Assembly: GCF_900163625.1 (NCBI RefSeq)
Contig: NZ_FUIE01000065.1
Coordinates: 1 to 64,000, forward strand
Length of the DNA: 64,000 bases
Origin: Brevundimonas diminuta 3F5N
Lineage (GTDB): Bacteria; Pseudomonadota; Alphaproteobacteria; Caulobacterales; Caulobacteraceae
Direction of reading: 5' to 3'
In this document: piece by piece, positions 7,833-15,457 of the stretch
Numbering within the stretch: position 1 is the stretch's first letter
Layout of the letters: each line of letters opens with the position of its first letter
Position numbers and translations under genes: made by a program
Notes under the pieces: generated by a model
Seen by the model: the letters and a program-made list of their open reading frames with translations, nothing else
Told to the model about the DNA's origin: nothing
The model's database searches: none

Positions 7833-8711
7833 ATGTCCCTCCTGCAGTTGCGCACCTTCGTCGAAGTCTACCGCCGTCGTTCACTGAGCGAGGCGGCCCG
7901 GGCAATCGGCATCACCCAACCGGCGGCGTCGCAGCACATCGCCTCACTCGAAGCGCAATTGGGCCGTCCCTTGTTTGATCGCCATTCGCGGGGTGTTCGA
8001 CCAACAGCGATTGCCGACGATCTGGCGGCTTCGATCGGAAGCAGCCTCGACACGGCGGAATCGGCACTGGCCAGCGCGCGGGCCCGATCGTCGCGCATCT
8101 CGGGCACGGTCCACATCGCCGCGCCGTCGGACCTGCTGGGCGAAATGATCACGCCCCGGCTGGCTCCGCTGCTGGAGGCAGGGCTGGACCTGCGCCTGCA
8201 TATCGGCGGGCGCGAGACGCTCTATGCCTTGCTCCTGGAAGACAAGGTGCACCTGGCCGTCACCGCCTCGCAACCCGAAGATTCGCGCCTGGCCTTTCAT
8301 GCGCTGGTCGAGGAACATCTGCGCGCCGTAGCTTCTCCCGCTGTGGCGAGCCGTATTGCCGAATTGCCGCTGGCCGACGGGCTCGACTGGACGGCTCACC
8401 TCGCCTACGATCTCGACCGGCCGCTGCTGCGGACCTGGCTCGAGGCAAACCAGATCAAACTGACGAGCCAGCCCGCCTTGACCGCGCCCGATTTGAGGGT
8501 GCTACGGTCGGGATTGTGCGCGGGCATCGGCTGGACGGTGCTGCCCGGCTATCTCACCCGCAGCGAACGCGCTGCCTGCACGCTGATCGAGATACCCGCC
8601 CCGGTCACGGTGCCGCGCAACGCTTACTACCTCGTCTGGGCACGCTCATCGCTGCGACACCCGCGCGTGGCCATGGCTCGGGACGCCCTGATTGCTGCAC
8701 TCCGAATATAA
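7833..8711 (+). CDS. LysR-family transcriptional regulator
   Basis: A 292-residue LysR-type regulator. The N-terminal winged HTH is clear (MSLLQLRTFVEVYRRRSLSE, AARAIGITQPAASQHIASLE, LGRPLFDRHSRGVRPT). It is followed by a periplasmic-binding-protein-like effector domain (about 90-290, VHIAAPSDLLGEMITPRLAP). The gene is divergent from the DJ-1-gloA-OYE-MRJP operon, the classical arrangement for a LysR activator and its target. A palindrome just before its start suggests autoregulation. The inducer is unknown; a reactive carbonyl or a quinone is a reasonable inference from the targets. Confidence 0.92.
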   Translation: MSLLQLRTFVEVYRRRSLSEAARAIGITQPAASQHIASLEAQLGRPLFDRHSRGVRPTAIADDLAASIGSSLDTAESALASARARSSRISGTVHIAAPSDLLGEMITPRLAPLLEAGLDLRLHIGGRETLYALLLEDKVHLAVTASQPEDSRLAFHALVEEHLRAVASPAVASRIAELPLADGLDWTAHLAYDLDRPLLRTWLEANQIKLTSQPALTAPDLRVLRSGLCAGIGWTVLPGYLTRSERAACTLIEIPAPVTVPRNAYYLVWARSSLRHPRVAMARDALIAALRI

Positions 8712-8847
8712 TTGTGGCGACGCCTATTGGGCCGTGAGCGCAATGTTTGGTCTGAACCAATTGAGCGCTGGCTGAACGAATGGCGGCTTTCGGGATCGTC
8801 GACTACAAGGCCGAACGACCGAATTTACGGCGCAAAGCAGTCATTTC

Positions 8848-9245
8848 GGTACTGACACGCTAACTGGGCTGAGCCGAAATCAGCCCTCCCTTCCCGATTT
8901 CAGGCTGCTTTCGTCGCTACCGCCCAAGCGGTTTCGGCCTGACCTCGCAGTACGCGAAGTCCGGCTCGAGAAATCAGGTGCGCTTGAAGATTGAAGGAGT
9001 TGTAGATCGGGCCGTGACTGGAGAGAAATCGTTGGGCTGAACCTTGGGATTTGAACCTCTGCTGCTTTCTTTCTCGTCGGCGAATAATGAGGTGAGAATT
9101 CTCGGCGCGATTGTTCTCGCGCATCCCGCCCGGATAATGACGCCCTTGAAGGTGGAGGACTTTCATCGCCGCTCGATAGGATGTCAGTTTATCCGTAACG
9201 ATCGCTTCCGGGTGAATGCCGGTGTTCCGCACGAGCATCGCGACA
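8848..9245 (-). pseudogene. IS6-family element remnant (transposase C-terminal third)
   Basis: The element end GGTACTGACACGCTAACTGG lies at 8848-8867. The transposase 3' part (stop at 8900) reads from about 9240: NTGIHPEAIVTDKLTSYRAA, MRENNRAENSHLIIRRRERK, AQRFLSSHGPIYNSFN. It keeps the second Asp and the final Glu region but lacks the HTH and the first catalytic Asp. The protein differs clearly from the copies at 1705 and 10334 (for example LQAHLISRAGLRVLRG), so it comes from a related but distinct element. Its truncated side abuts a broken anti-sigma gene at about 9245-9257. Confidence 0.8.
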
Positions 9246-9256
9246 CGTGCGCCGTA

Positions 9257-9709
9257 CTAGGCCTGATAAAGGAACATACCCGCCGTCCCGTTGGGCGTCG
9301 CAACCAGTCGGCCGCCCAGCAGCCGGAAGCCGGAACCACTGAGGTCCGGCGCCCGTACCGGACGACCAATGCGACGGGACACCCACTGATCCAACGCAGC
9401 AAGGTCCGACGCCGGAATCTCGATCGGTCGCTCAAGATCCGGGGCATAGACGGCATAACTGGCGGCCGCCTCCTGGGCCAAGGCGTCGATGCCCCGGCCT
9501 GGCGGAGAGCTGTTCCGGCCATGCAGGGTCCAGCCCGCCGCTCCGCCCAACGCAAGCAACAGCACCTCAGCCGCGGCTGCGCTTGGCCGTTCTCCTCGCC
9601 AAGATCTCCGCCTGACGGCCAGATTGCGGATGTTCAAACGCGCCGGGGCCAGCTCGTCCTCGACCTGCGCCAAGGCGGCGCGCAGGTCGTGGTTCTGCCG
9701 GCACCAGAC
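9257..9709 (-). pseudogene. Anti-sigma factor remnant (truncated at both ends)
   Basis: The minus strand carries the middle and most of the C-terminal part of a membrane-anchored anti-sigma factor of the type that controls ECF sigma factors. It has NHDLRAALAQVEDELAPARL, a transmembrane-like AAAAEVLLLALGGAAGWTL, then the periplasmic part DLAALDQWVSRRIGRPVRAP and LLGGRLVATPNGTAGMFLYQ. It stops right after MFLYQ at the IS6 remnant, where homologues continue further. The zinc-binding N-terminal segment that should precede it is not recognisable. No partner sigma gene is next to it. It is probably debris from a former neighbouring locus. Confidence 0.65.
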
Positions 9710-9789
9710 TAAGATCGACAAATTCCTTCGCGAGCTGCTATCGTGGCGCAGTTCATCCTTGTACGTCGCAAGATAGGAGAGCGTAAATC

Positions 9790-10161
9790 GTGACAAAGAG
9801 AATCGTAGCGGCAGCTCTGGCGCTGATCGCCCTCACAACTTCCTATCCAGCTTATTCGCAACACCGAGGCACCTCGGCGCCGACATCGGAGCGCACTCTC
9901 AGCATTGCAGAACGCCAGGCTGTATGGTCGCAGAACAGGAGGGAGTATCGGCGCCGTCTACTCCAAGACGGCCAATCCAGTGCAGATCGCTGGCTGGACG
10001 AGCAGGCGCGCAGAGCGCGGGGCGAATCCCGGCCTCAAGAAAGGACAAGGTCGCGCGACGGCGCCGAAAACTGCCGAAACGTCCGCTGGGTCAATCGCGC
10101 AACACCAGGGTTCGGTGGCGGAGCGATGACGATGAGCCGCGTTCCCATCTGCGTCGATTAG
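9790..10161 (+). CDS. Small exported protein of unknown function
   Basis: A 123-residue protein with a good Sec signal peptide (MTKRIVAAALALIALTTSYP, cleavage probably after AYS). The mature part is rich in Arg and Gln (ERQAVWSQNRREYRRRLLQD) and ends with two Cys in ENCRNVRWVNR and RVPICVD that could form a disulfide. A ribosome site (AGGAGAG) lies at the expected distance. I do not recognise the family. It sits alone between the anti-sigma remnant and the complete IS6 element. Confidence 0.55.
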   Translation: MTKRIVAAALALIALTTSYPAYSQHRGTSAPTSERTLSIAERQAVWSQNRREYRRRLLQDGQSSADRWLDEQARRARGESRPQERTRSRDGAENCRNVRWVNRATPGFGGGAMTMSRVPICVD

Positions 10162-10258
10162 GCTTCTTCGTCTTCCCTGCTGCACTTCGCCATATCCAAA
10201 GACAGTCCGCGACAATAGGCGTCTGACCTCAGCCGCCTAAGGCAAAGGCGTCCTGCTT

Positions 10259-11096
10259 GGTACTGACAAGTTAACTGGGGTGGGTGTTGCAGGTTAACTG
10301 AACCAAGCTGAAAGACCCCTACCCTGCGCGCTATCAGACGGTAGCGGCCGTCCATGCGGCATCCGCATCAACGCGAAAGCGACGAAGTGTAGGTCTGCTA
10401 ATCAAATGGCGCTGGATGTTGAAGGTGTTGTAGATCGCTGCGTGGGTGGTGAGAAATCTCTGGGCTGAGGCTTGGGATTTGAACCGCTGCATCTGCCGTT
10501 CTCGTCGACGGATCGGCAGATGAGGGTTCTCGACACGGTTGTTATTTCGCAGTCGGCCGGGTCGGTGAAGATGCCGCAGTTCCAACTGCTCAAGCGCCGC
10601 ACCGTACGATGCCAGCCCATCCGTTGTGATGGATTCCGGCTCGACAGGTTGGTTGCGTAAAAGACGTTTGATCAGCTTCAAAGCCGCCTCTGTGTCCCGC
10701 CGACGCTGGACGATGACGTCTAAAACCTCGCCTTCGTCGTCGACTGCGCGCCACAGATACATGCGTCGGCCGCCGATCTTGCAAACCATCTCATCAAGAT
10801 GCCAACGGCCTGTCGGGGGCACTCTCCGTTTCTTCAGCCGCCGTGCAATCAGAGGCCCGAACTTGATCGTCCAGAACCGGATCGTTTCGTAGCTGACGTC
10901 GATTCCGCGTTGCGCCATCAGTTCCTCGACGTCGCGGAAGCTAAGATTAAAGCGAAAATACAACCACACGGCATGACGGATCACTTCGCCTGGAAAGCGA
11001 TGTCGCTTAAACGATAGCGGTTTCATAAAACGCCTTCTCCACCAATGGCTTGAAGCCTTCGAAGTGGAGCACCTTTAGCGCTAGACTGACAGCACC
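10259..11096 (-). mobile_element. Complete IS6-family insertion sequence
   Basis: This copy holds an intact transposase. The right end, read inward on the minus strand from 11096, is GGTGCTGTCAG. The left end starts either GGTACTGACA at 10259 or GGTGTTGCAG at 10283; I cannot decide by eye. Length is 814-838 bp, normal for the family. The flanking eight bases (10251-10258 and 11097-11104) do not match, so no target duplication remains, as expected if recombination between copies followed insertion. Confidence 0.8.
10334..11026 (-). CDS. IS6-family transposase (complete)
   Basis: A 230-residue DDE transposase of normal IS6-family length. The HTH is in the N-terminal 60 residues (VIRHAVWLYFRFNLSFRDVE, RGIDVSYETIR). 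The catalytic Asp is in RWHLDEMVCKIGG, the second in ESITTDGLASYGAAL, and the final acidic residue in the NNRVENPHLPIRRRE region. IS6 elements move by replicative cointegration and recombine between direct copies. This copy is therefore the likely source of the rearranged fragments at 1705-2110 and 3742-4124, which it matches almost residue for residue. Confidence 0.93.
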   Translation of the reverse strand: MKPLSFKRHRFPGEVIRHAVWLYFRFNLSFRDVEELMAQRGIDVSYETIRFWTIKFGPLIARRLKKRRVPPTGRWHLDEMVCKIGGRRMYLWRAVDDEGEVLDVIVQRRRDTEAALKLIKRLLRNQPVEPESITTDGLASYGAALEQLELRHLHRPGRLRNNNRVENPHLPIRRRERQMQRFKSQASAQRFLTTHAAIYNTFNIQRHLISRPTLRRFRVDADAAWTAATV

Positions 11097-11159
11097 GCCA
11101 TTATTTCCTGACAAGCTGCCCCGCCCTTCAGGGCGCCCAGACCTGATCACGCGCCCTGA

Positions 11160-12410
11160 TCAGCCGAAGCGCTCGATACGCAAGGCCTCCATCCATTGTG
11201 GAGACGGCCGCCCGAGGGCGATCTGCTCCATGGTTTCCGCCGTGAAGGCGGCCAGGGTCAGGCCCAGGTGCTGGTGACCGAAGGCGTAATGGATGGCCGG
11301 ATGCGCCTGAAGTCGTCCGATCGCCGGAAGATAGTCCGCCAGGGTCGGGCGTGGCCCGCACCAGCGGTCCGGCGTGTCGGAGAAGCCGATGCCCAGCGCT
11401 TTCAGATGCCCCTCGATCTGACGCCATTTGCGCGGATCCGGCGGCGCCGACGGCCGACCGAACTCGACATGGCTGGACGCGCGCAGCCCCCCGTTGAAGC
11501 GCGCCACGGCGAGGGCGCGACCCTCAAACACCGTCAGCGGCAGGGATTCAGGCCAATCATGCTGCGAGGACTGGACCGAATAGCCGCGCTCCCCAATCAG
11601 AGGAACGTTCACGCCGAGCGGCGCCAGAAGCGAAGCTGACCACGCGCCCGCAGCGACGACGACCCGCTGGACGTCCATTGACGCGCCGTCTTCCAGAATG
11701 ATCTCGACGCCGTCGGATACAGGCTTCAGACGACGCACACCGGCCTGAAGGATGCGCCCGCTTTTCTTCAGGACAGCGGTCGACAAGGCGTCGCGCACGC
11801 TCTGGGGTTCACTGACCTGCCCCGTGCCGGTGAAGCGGACGCCCCCCGCAGGGCGCGTTTTCAGGACCGCGTCATAGGCGGCCAACTCCCCCGTCTCCAT
11901 GGGACGGAAGCGGGCGCTTCCCGTGCGAGCCCCCCGCCAGGCCTCAAGCCCCCGTCTCGCCGCCTCGGGCGTGGACCAGACGACAGCATGGCCAGTCGGG
12001 CGGATCAGATCATCCGGCGCTTCGGCCAGGGCCGCCAATCGCATCCAGGCGCCCAGCGGATCATCAAGAAGTCGCGCCAGGATTTCTGCGCCATGCGCGG
12101 CCGCCGCCGGGCGAGAGGCCGCCAGAAACCGCAGCGCCCATGGCCCCCACAGCGCCGCATCTCGCGCCCGGAAATCCAGCGGACCGCCGAAAGCGAACAG
12201 CCGCCCGAACGCGCTTTTCAAGGTCGCGGGCGACGGCATCGGCTCGCACTGTTCGGCGGCGATGTGGCCGATGTTGCCGAAGGAGGCGCCACATCGCGGA
12301 TCGCCCCGGTCGATCAGCGTCGTCTCAAAGCCCGCCGCCTGAAGCCTGAGAGCCGTCGCCGTTCCGACCAGACCGCCGCCGATCACCGCCCAGCGATGGG
12401 GCGTCGTCAT
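11160..12410 (-). CDS. FAD-dependent D-amino acid dehydrogenase/oxidase (DadA-like, DAO family)
   Basis: A 416-residue DAO-superfamily flavoprotein. The Rossmann FAD motif is at the N-terminus (WAVIGGGLVGTATALRLQAA). The substrate domain is in the middle, and the C-terminal FAD segment contains WCGPRPTLADYLPAIGRL and YAFGHQHLGLTLA, both typical of DadA-like D-amino acid dehydrogenases. The ATG at 12410 overlaps the stop of the M24 peptidase gene by four bases (ATGA), so the two are co-translated. Coupling to a proline-type peptidase suggests use of amino acids released from peptides. An L-proline/hydroxyproline or D-amino acid substrate is possible and cannot be settled from sequence. Confidence 0.87.
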   Translation of the reverse strand: MTTPHRWAVIGGGLVGTATALRLQAAGFETTLIDRGDPRCGASFGNIGHIAAEQCEPMPSPATLKSAFGRLFAFGGPLDFRARDAALWGPWALRFLAASRPAAAAHGAEILARLLDDPLGAWMRLAALAEAPDDLIRPTGHAVVWSTPEAARRGLEAWRGARTGSARFRPMETGELAAYDAVLKTRPAGGVRFTGTGQVSEPQSVRDALSTAVLKKSGRILQAGVRRLKPVSDGVEIILEDGASMDVQRVVVAAGAWSASLLAPLGVNVPLIGERGYSVQSSQHDWPESLPLTVFEGRALAVARFNGGLRASSHVEFGRPSAPPDPRKWRQIEGHLKALGIGFSDTPDRWCGPRPTLADYLPAIGRLQAHPAIHYAFGHQHLGLTLAAFTAETMEQIALGRPSPQWMEALRIERFG

Positions 12411-13582
12411 GCAGAGACGCTCTCGCCGAAGGGATCGTCCAGGCTGTGCGAAGGCTCGGTGAACCAGACCGGCCCGGCGTCCGTCATGTAGAAGTGGTCT
12501 TCCAAGCGGATGCCGAACTGACCGGGAATGACCAGCATCGGCTCGTTCGAGAAGCACATGCCGGGCGCCAGCGGCGTGACGTCGCCGCGCACCAGGTTCG
12601 GCGCCTCGTGGATGTCCAGGCCGATGCCGTGGCCCGTGCGGTGCGGCAGGCCCGGCAGTCGGTAGTCGGGGCCGTATCCGAGGCCGGTCAGATAGCCGCG
12701 CACGGCGTCATCGACGCTGTGGCACGGCGCCCCGAGTTGCGCTGCGGCGAAGGCGCGGGCCTGCGCCTCCTTCTCGTGCGCCCAGACGCGGCGGAAGTCG
12801 TCCGTCGGTTCGCCGAAGACATAGGTGCGGGTGATGTCCGAATGATAGCCGTCGACCAGCGTCCCGGTGTCGATCAGCACCACATCGTCGACCTGAAGGG
12901 CGCGGTCGCCCTCGCCGCCGTGAGGCAGGCAGGTGTCGTCGCCGAACGAAACCAGGCAGAACCACGACCCGCCCTCCCCGCCCAGGGCGCGGTGTTCAGC
13001 GTCGATGAAGGCCATGACTTCGGAGGTGCGGACCCCGGCTTTCAGCCAGTGGCGGGTGCGGCGCTGGACCTCAAGCGTAATGGCCTTGGCGCGGGTCAGA
13101 AGCGCGATCTCGGCGGGCGACTTGAGGCTGCGTTGCGCCAGGATCAGCGATGCGCCGTCTGTGACTCGACCCGCGCCGAGCGCCCGACTGAGGCCCAGCC
13201 AGATGAAGGCCGCCGCCTGATCGTCTACCGCCAGGACGCCGCCCTCAGGCAGACGCCCCGCCGCCAGGACGTAAGGGCTCTCTTCCTCCTCCCAGGTCAG
13301 GATGTCGCCCGCGACGGCGTTCGGCGACGCCGTCAGCCCCGCCACCTTGTCCATCTCGAACCGAGGGCAGATGTACTCCACGCGCCCATCGGCATGGATC
13401 AGAGCCCCGGTCAGACGCTCCGACGGATGCCAGTCCAGCCCTGTATAATAGCGTAGCGAAGCGGTCGGCCCCAGCAGCAGGGCGGCCAGACCTTCGGCCT
13501 TCAATCGTTCGGTCAGCGCACGGATACGCGCCCGCCGCTCTTCGGCGTCAATGGGAGCGGCGTCGGGAGGAAGAAACGTCAT
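12407..13582 (-). CDS. M24-family metallopeptidase (Xaa-Pro aminopeptidase-like)
   Basis: A 391-residue pita-bread peptidase. The N-terminal creatinase/prolidase-like domain (about 1-150) is followed by the catalytic domain. All five metal ligands are visible: Asp in VLIDTGTLVDG, Asp in YHSDITRTYVFG, His in RTGHGIGLDIHE, Glu in CFSNEPMLV and Glu in IRLEDHFY. It likely removes N-terminal residues preceding proline, or cleaves X-Pro dipeptides, in the cytosol. I chose the ATG at 13582 because a GntR-like operator lies just before it; an in-frame ATG at 13627 would add 15 residues. First gene of a two-gene operon with the DadA-like enzyme. Confidence 0.9.
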   Translation of the reverse strand: MTFLPPDAAPIDAEERRARIRALTERLKAEGLAALLLGPTASLRYYTGLDWHPSERLTGALIHADGRVEYICPRFEMDKVAGLTASPNAVAGDILTWEEEESPYVLAAGRLPEGGVLAVDDQAAAFIWLGLSRALGAGRVTDGASLILAQRSLKSPAEIALLTRAKAITLEVQRRTRHWLKAGVRTSEVMAFIDAEHRALGGEGGSWFCLVSFGDDTCLPHGGEGDRALQVDDVVLIDTGTLVDGYHSDITRTYVFGEPTDDFRRVWAHEKEAQARAFAAAQLGAPCHSVDDAVRGYLTGLGYGPDYRLPGLPHRTGHGIGLDIHEAPNLVRGDVTPLAPGMCFSNEPMLVIPGQFGIRLEDHFYMTDAGPVWFTEPSHSLDDPFGESVSA

Positions 13583-13588
13583 GCGATC

Positions 13589-13600
13589 AATGTATACAAT
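13589..13600 (-). promoter_or_regulatory. GntR-type operator-like palindrome (ATTGTATACATT)
   Basis: The minus strand reads ATTGTATACATT, one mismatch from the symmetric ATTGTATACAAT typical of FCD-type GntR regulators. It lies 7-18 bases upstream of the M24 start at 13582. No GntR gene is in the window, so the regulator would act in trans. Confidence 0.45.
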
Positions 13601-13728
13601 ATCTGATTTTGACCGTGCTTCTTTCATGGCTTGGGTCGGCAGGCAAGTGTCGGGACGGCTGCGACGCCTTGAGCCTGACGGACCAACAACAACGCAAGCC
13701 CGTTCGGACAGTGGGCCGAATGCGTGAT

Positions 13729-13752
13729 GAAATGACGCAAAGTCGCCATTTC
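13729..13752. promoter_or_regulatory. 24-bp interrupted palindrome upstream of the metal-efflux operon
   Basis: The half-sites GAAATGACG and CGCCATTTC (one mismatch) are separated by six bases. They lie in the gap between the divergent M24 and czc operons, 55 bases before the first czc-side ATG. A TATAAC-like -10 follows at about 13763. It is a candidate metal-regulator operator. The outer GAAATG/CATTTC resembles Zur-box flanks, but the core does not. Confidence 0.4.
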
Positions 13753-13807
13753 CAGTGAACCTTATAACAGATTGCCTTCAACCCGCCCCCCTCCTACCTA
13801 AGCCGCC

Positions 13808-14149
13808 ATGCCTCGGTCGATGATGACATTGGCGAACCTGTTTGCGGCCCTGACGCTGGTCATCGCCGCACTCGTGCTTGCGCCTGCGGTCGATGCCGCG
13901 ACCTGCGCGCCTGACGCCGCCATCGCGCATCAGACTCTGACCACGGAACACGCCCAGGACGGGTCCAAGGACAGTCACGACCGCATGGGCGGCGAGATTC
14001 ACGGCCATTGCCACCACCCCGGCGAACGCCCGTCCAGCGGCGACTTCAACATCGCCAAGCCCCAGGCCCAGGCCAGCCGTTACATCCTGCGCGACGACAG
14101 CACCGTGTCGTTCGCCTCCGACGGACTGAAGCGCCCTCCCAGAAGCTGA
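13808..14149 (+). CDS. Small His-rich exported protein preceding czcCBA
   Basis: A 113-residue protein with an N-terminal signal (LANLFAALTLVIAALVLAPA, cleavage near VDA). The periplasmic part is rich in His, Asp and Glu, with clusters such as HAQDGSKDSHDRMGGEIHG and HCHHPGERP plus a Cys next to His. These look like divalent-metal ligands. The start could be the first ATG or the sixth codon (MTLANL). It is followed by the outer-membrane factor gene after 54 bases in the same direction. Small metal-binding proteins often stand at the head of efflux operons, so a periplasmic metal buffer or sensor is likely but unproven. Confidence 0.65.
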   Translation: MPRSMMTLANLFAALTLVIAALVLAPAVDAATCAPDAAIAHQTLTTEHAQDGSKDSHDRMGGEIHGHCHHPGERPSSGDFNIAKPQAQASRYILRDDSTVSFASDGLKRPPRS

Positions 14150-14203
14150 TCGGAAGCCTGCGCCTTTGCGCGCCCTTCTTCTGATCATCTCTGGAAATCA
14201 AAC

Positions 14204-15457
14204 ATGTCTCCGACATATCGTCGTCGGCCGCGTCTGGCGGCTGGCTGCGCGCTCGCCGCGGTCGCCGTTTTCGGCGCCGTCCCTGCGTGGGCTGATCCCG
14301 CACCCTCCTATGGCGAACTGCTCGCCCAACTGGGTCAGACGCCTTCTGCCGTCGAAGCGGACGCTCTCAGCGACGCCGCCGAGGCGCGCGTGCGTCAGGC
14401 GCGCGTTCGGCCCAATCCCAACCTGTCCATCGACCTTGAGAACGTGGTCGGGTCCGGCCCCTATTCCGGCCTCAGCGCGGGCGACCTCAGCCTGGCGTTC
14501 AGCCAGGATCTGGAGCTGTGGGGCCGTCGCCCCGCAAGAGTGAACGCCGCCCGCGCCGATGCGGGCGCGGCGGCGTTGCGCCGCGACCTGACCGTGGTCG
14601 ATACGGCTGGGCGGCTGGCCCTGATCTACGCCGAGGCTGAGGCGGCCCAGCGCCGCACGGCCCTGGCCGAGGAAGCGTTGACCCTGGCCGTGGCCGACGC
14701 CCGCGCCGCCTTGGCCCTGGTCGAGGAAGGACGCGAGCCCCTGCTGCGCGGCATTCAGGCCGAGAGCGAGGCCGCCGCCGCCCGTGCGAGCCTCGATGAA
14801 GCCAAGGCCGAGCGCGACGCCGCCTTCGCCCGCCTGAGCGCCGTCGCCATGCTGCCGACGCCCGCCACCTCGATCGACGCCGGGCTGCTGGATGCGCCGG
14901 CGACGCCATCCGCCCGGTCTGAACGCGACGCGCCGACGGTGCGGGTGGCCGAGGCTGAGGCCACGGCGGCCGAGCGCCGCATCGACGTCGAGCGCATCAA
15001 CGGCCGCCCTGACGTCACCGCCAGCGTCGGCGTGACTCGCTTCGGCGAAAACGATCAGACGGCCATGACCTTCGGCCTCAGCCTGCCCTTGCCGCTGTTC
15101 GACCGGAACCGGGGGAACATCGACGCCGCGCGCGCCGAACACCGGGCCGCCGAGGCGCGCGTGATGCAGGCGCGTCAGGACGCCGGAGCCGACCGGGCCG
15201 CCGCCGGAGCGCGCCTGGCGTCCTCAGCGAGCCGCGTGTCGGCGGCAGATGCGGGCGTGACCTCGGCCGAGGAGGCCTATCGCCTGTCGCGCATCGGCGC
15301 AGAGGCGGGCCGCATCTCGCAACTGGAGCTGCGCACCGGACGCGCCGCCCTGATCAACGCCCGATCCGCCGCCGTCGACGCCCGCATGGCGCGCGTCCGC
15401 GCCGAGATCGATCTGGCGCGCCTGGAAGGCCGCGCCCCCTTTGAAGGAAGCCGCTGA
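14204..15457 (+). CDS. czcC: CzcC-type outer-membrane efflux protein
   Basis: A 417-residue TolC-like outer-membrane factor with a signal peptide (LAAGCALAAVAVFGAVPAWA). It has the two repeated helical halves of the OEP family, each with long Ala/Arg/Glu-rich coiled-coil stretches (RVRQARVRPNPNLSIDLENV marks the first, SVGVTRFGENDQTAMTFGLS a second-half beta strand, LPLPLFDRNRGNID the family motif). It forms the exit duct of a tripartite divalent-cation efflux pump. Its stop overlaps the start of the membrane-fusion gene (TGATG), so production is coupled. Confidence 0.92.
   Translation: MSPTYRRRPRLAAGCALAAVAVFGAVPAWADPAPSYGELLAQLGQTPSAVEADALSDAAEARVRQARVRPNPNLSIDLENVVGSGPYSGLSAGDLSLAFSQDLELWGRRPARVNAARADAGAAALRRDLTVVDTAGRLALIYAEAEAAQRRTALAEEALTLAVADARAALALVEEGREPLLRGIQAESEAAAARASLDEAKAERDAAFARLSAVAMLPTPATSIDAGLLDAPATPSARSERDAPTVRVAEAEATAAERRIDVERINGRPDVTASVGVTRFGENDQTAMTFGLSLPLPLFDRNRGNIDAARAEHRAAEARVMQARQDAGADRAAAGARLASSASRVSAADAGVTSAEEAYRLSRIGAEAGRISQLELRTGRAALINARSAAVDARMARVRAEIDLARLEGRAPFEGSR

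Noticed and set aside
10259-10300. A second, solitary IS6 end next to the complete element
   Set aside because: The two TTAACTG-containing repeats are better explained as terminal and subterminal repeats of one element, as the same pattern occurs at 1640-1671.
11143-11163. Perfect 7-bp inverted repeat CTGATCA-N7-TGATCAG over the DadA stop
   Set aside because: No T-run follows on the minus strand and it lies partly in coding sequence; too weak to call a terminator or an operator.
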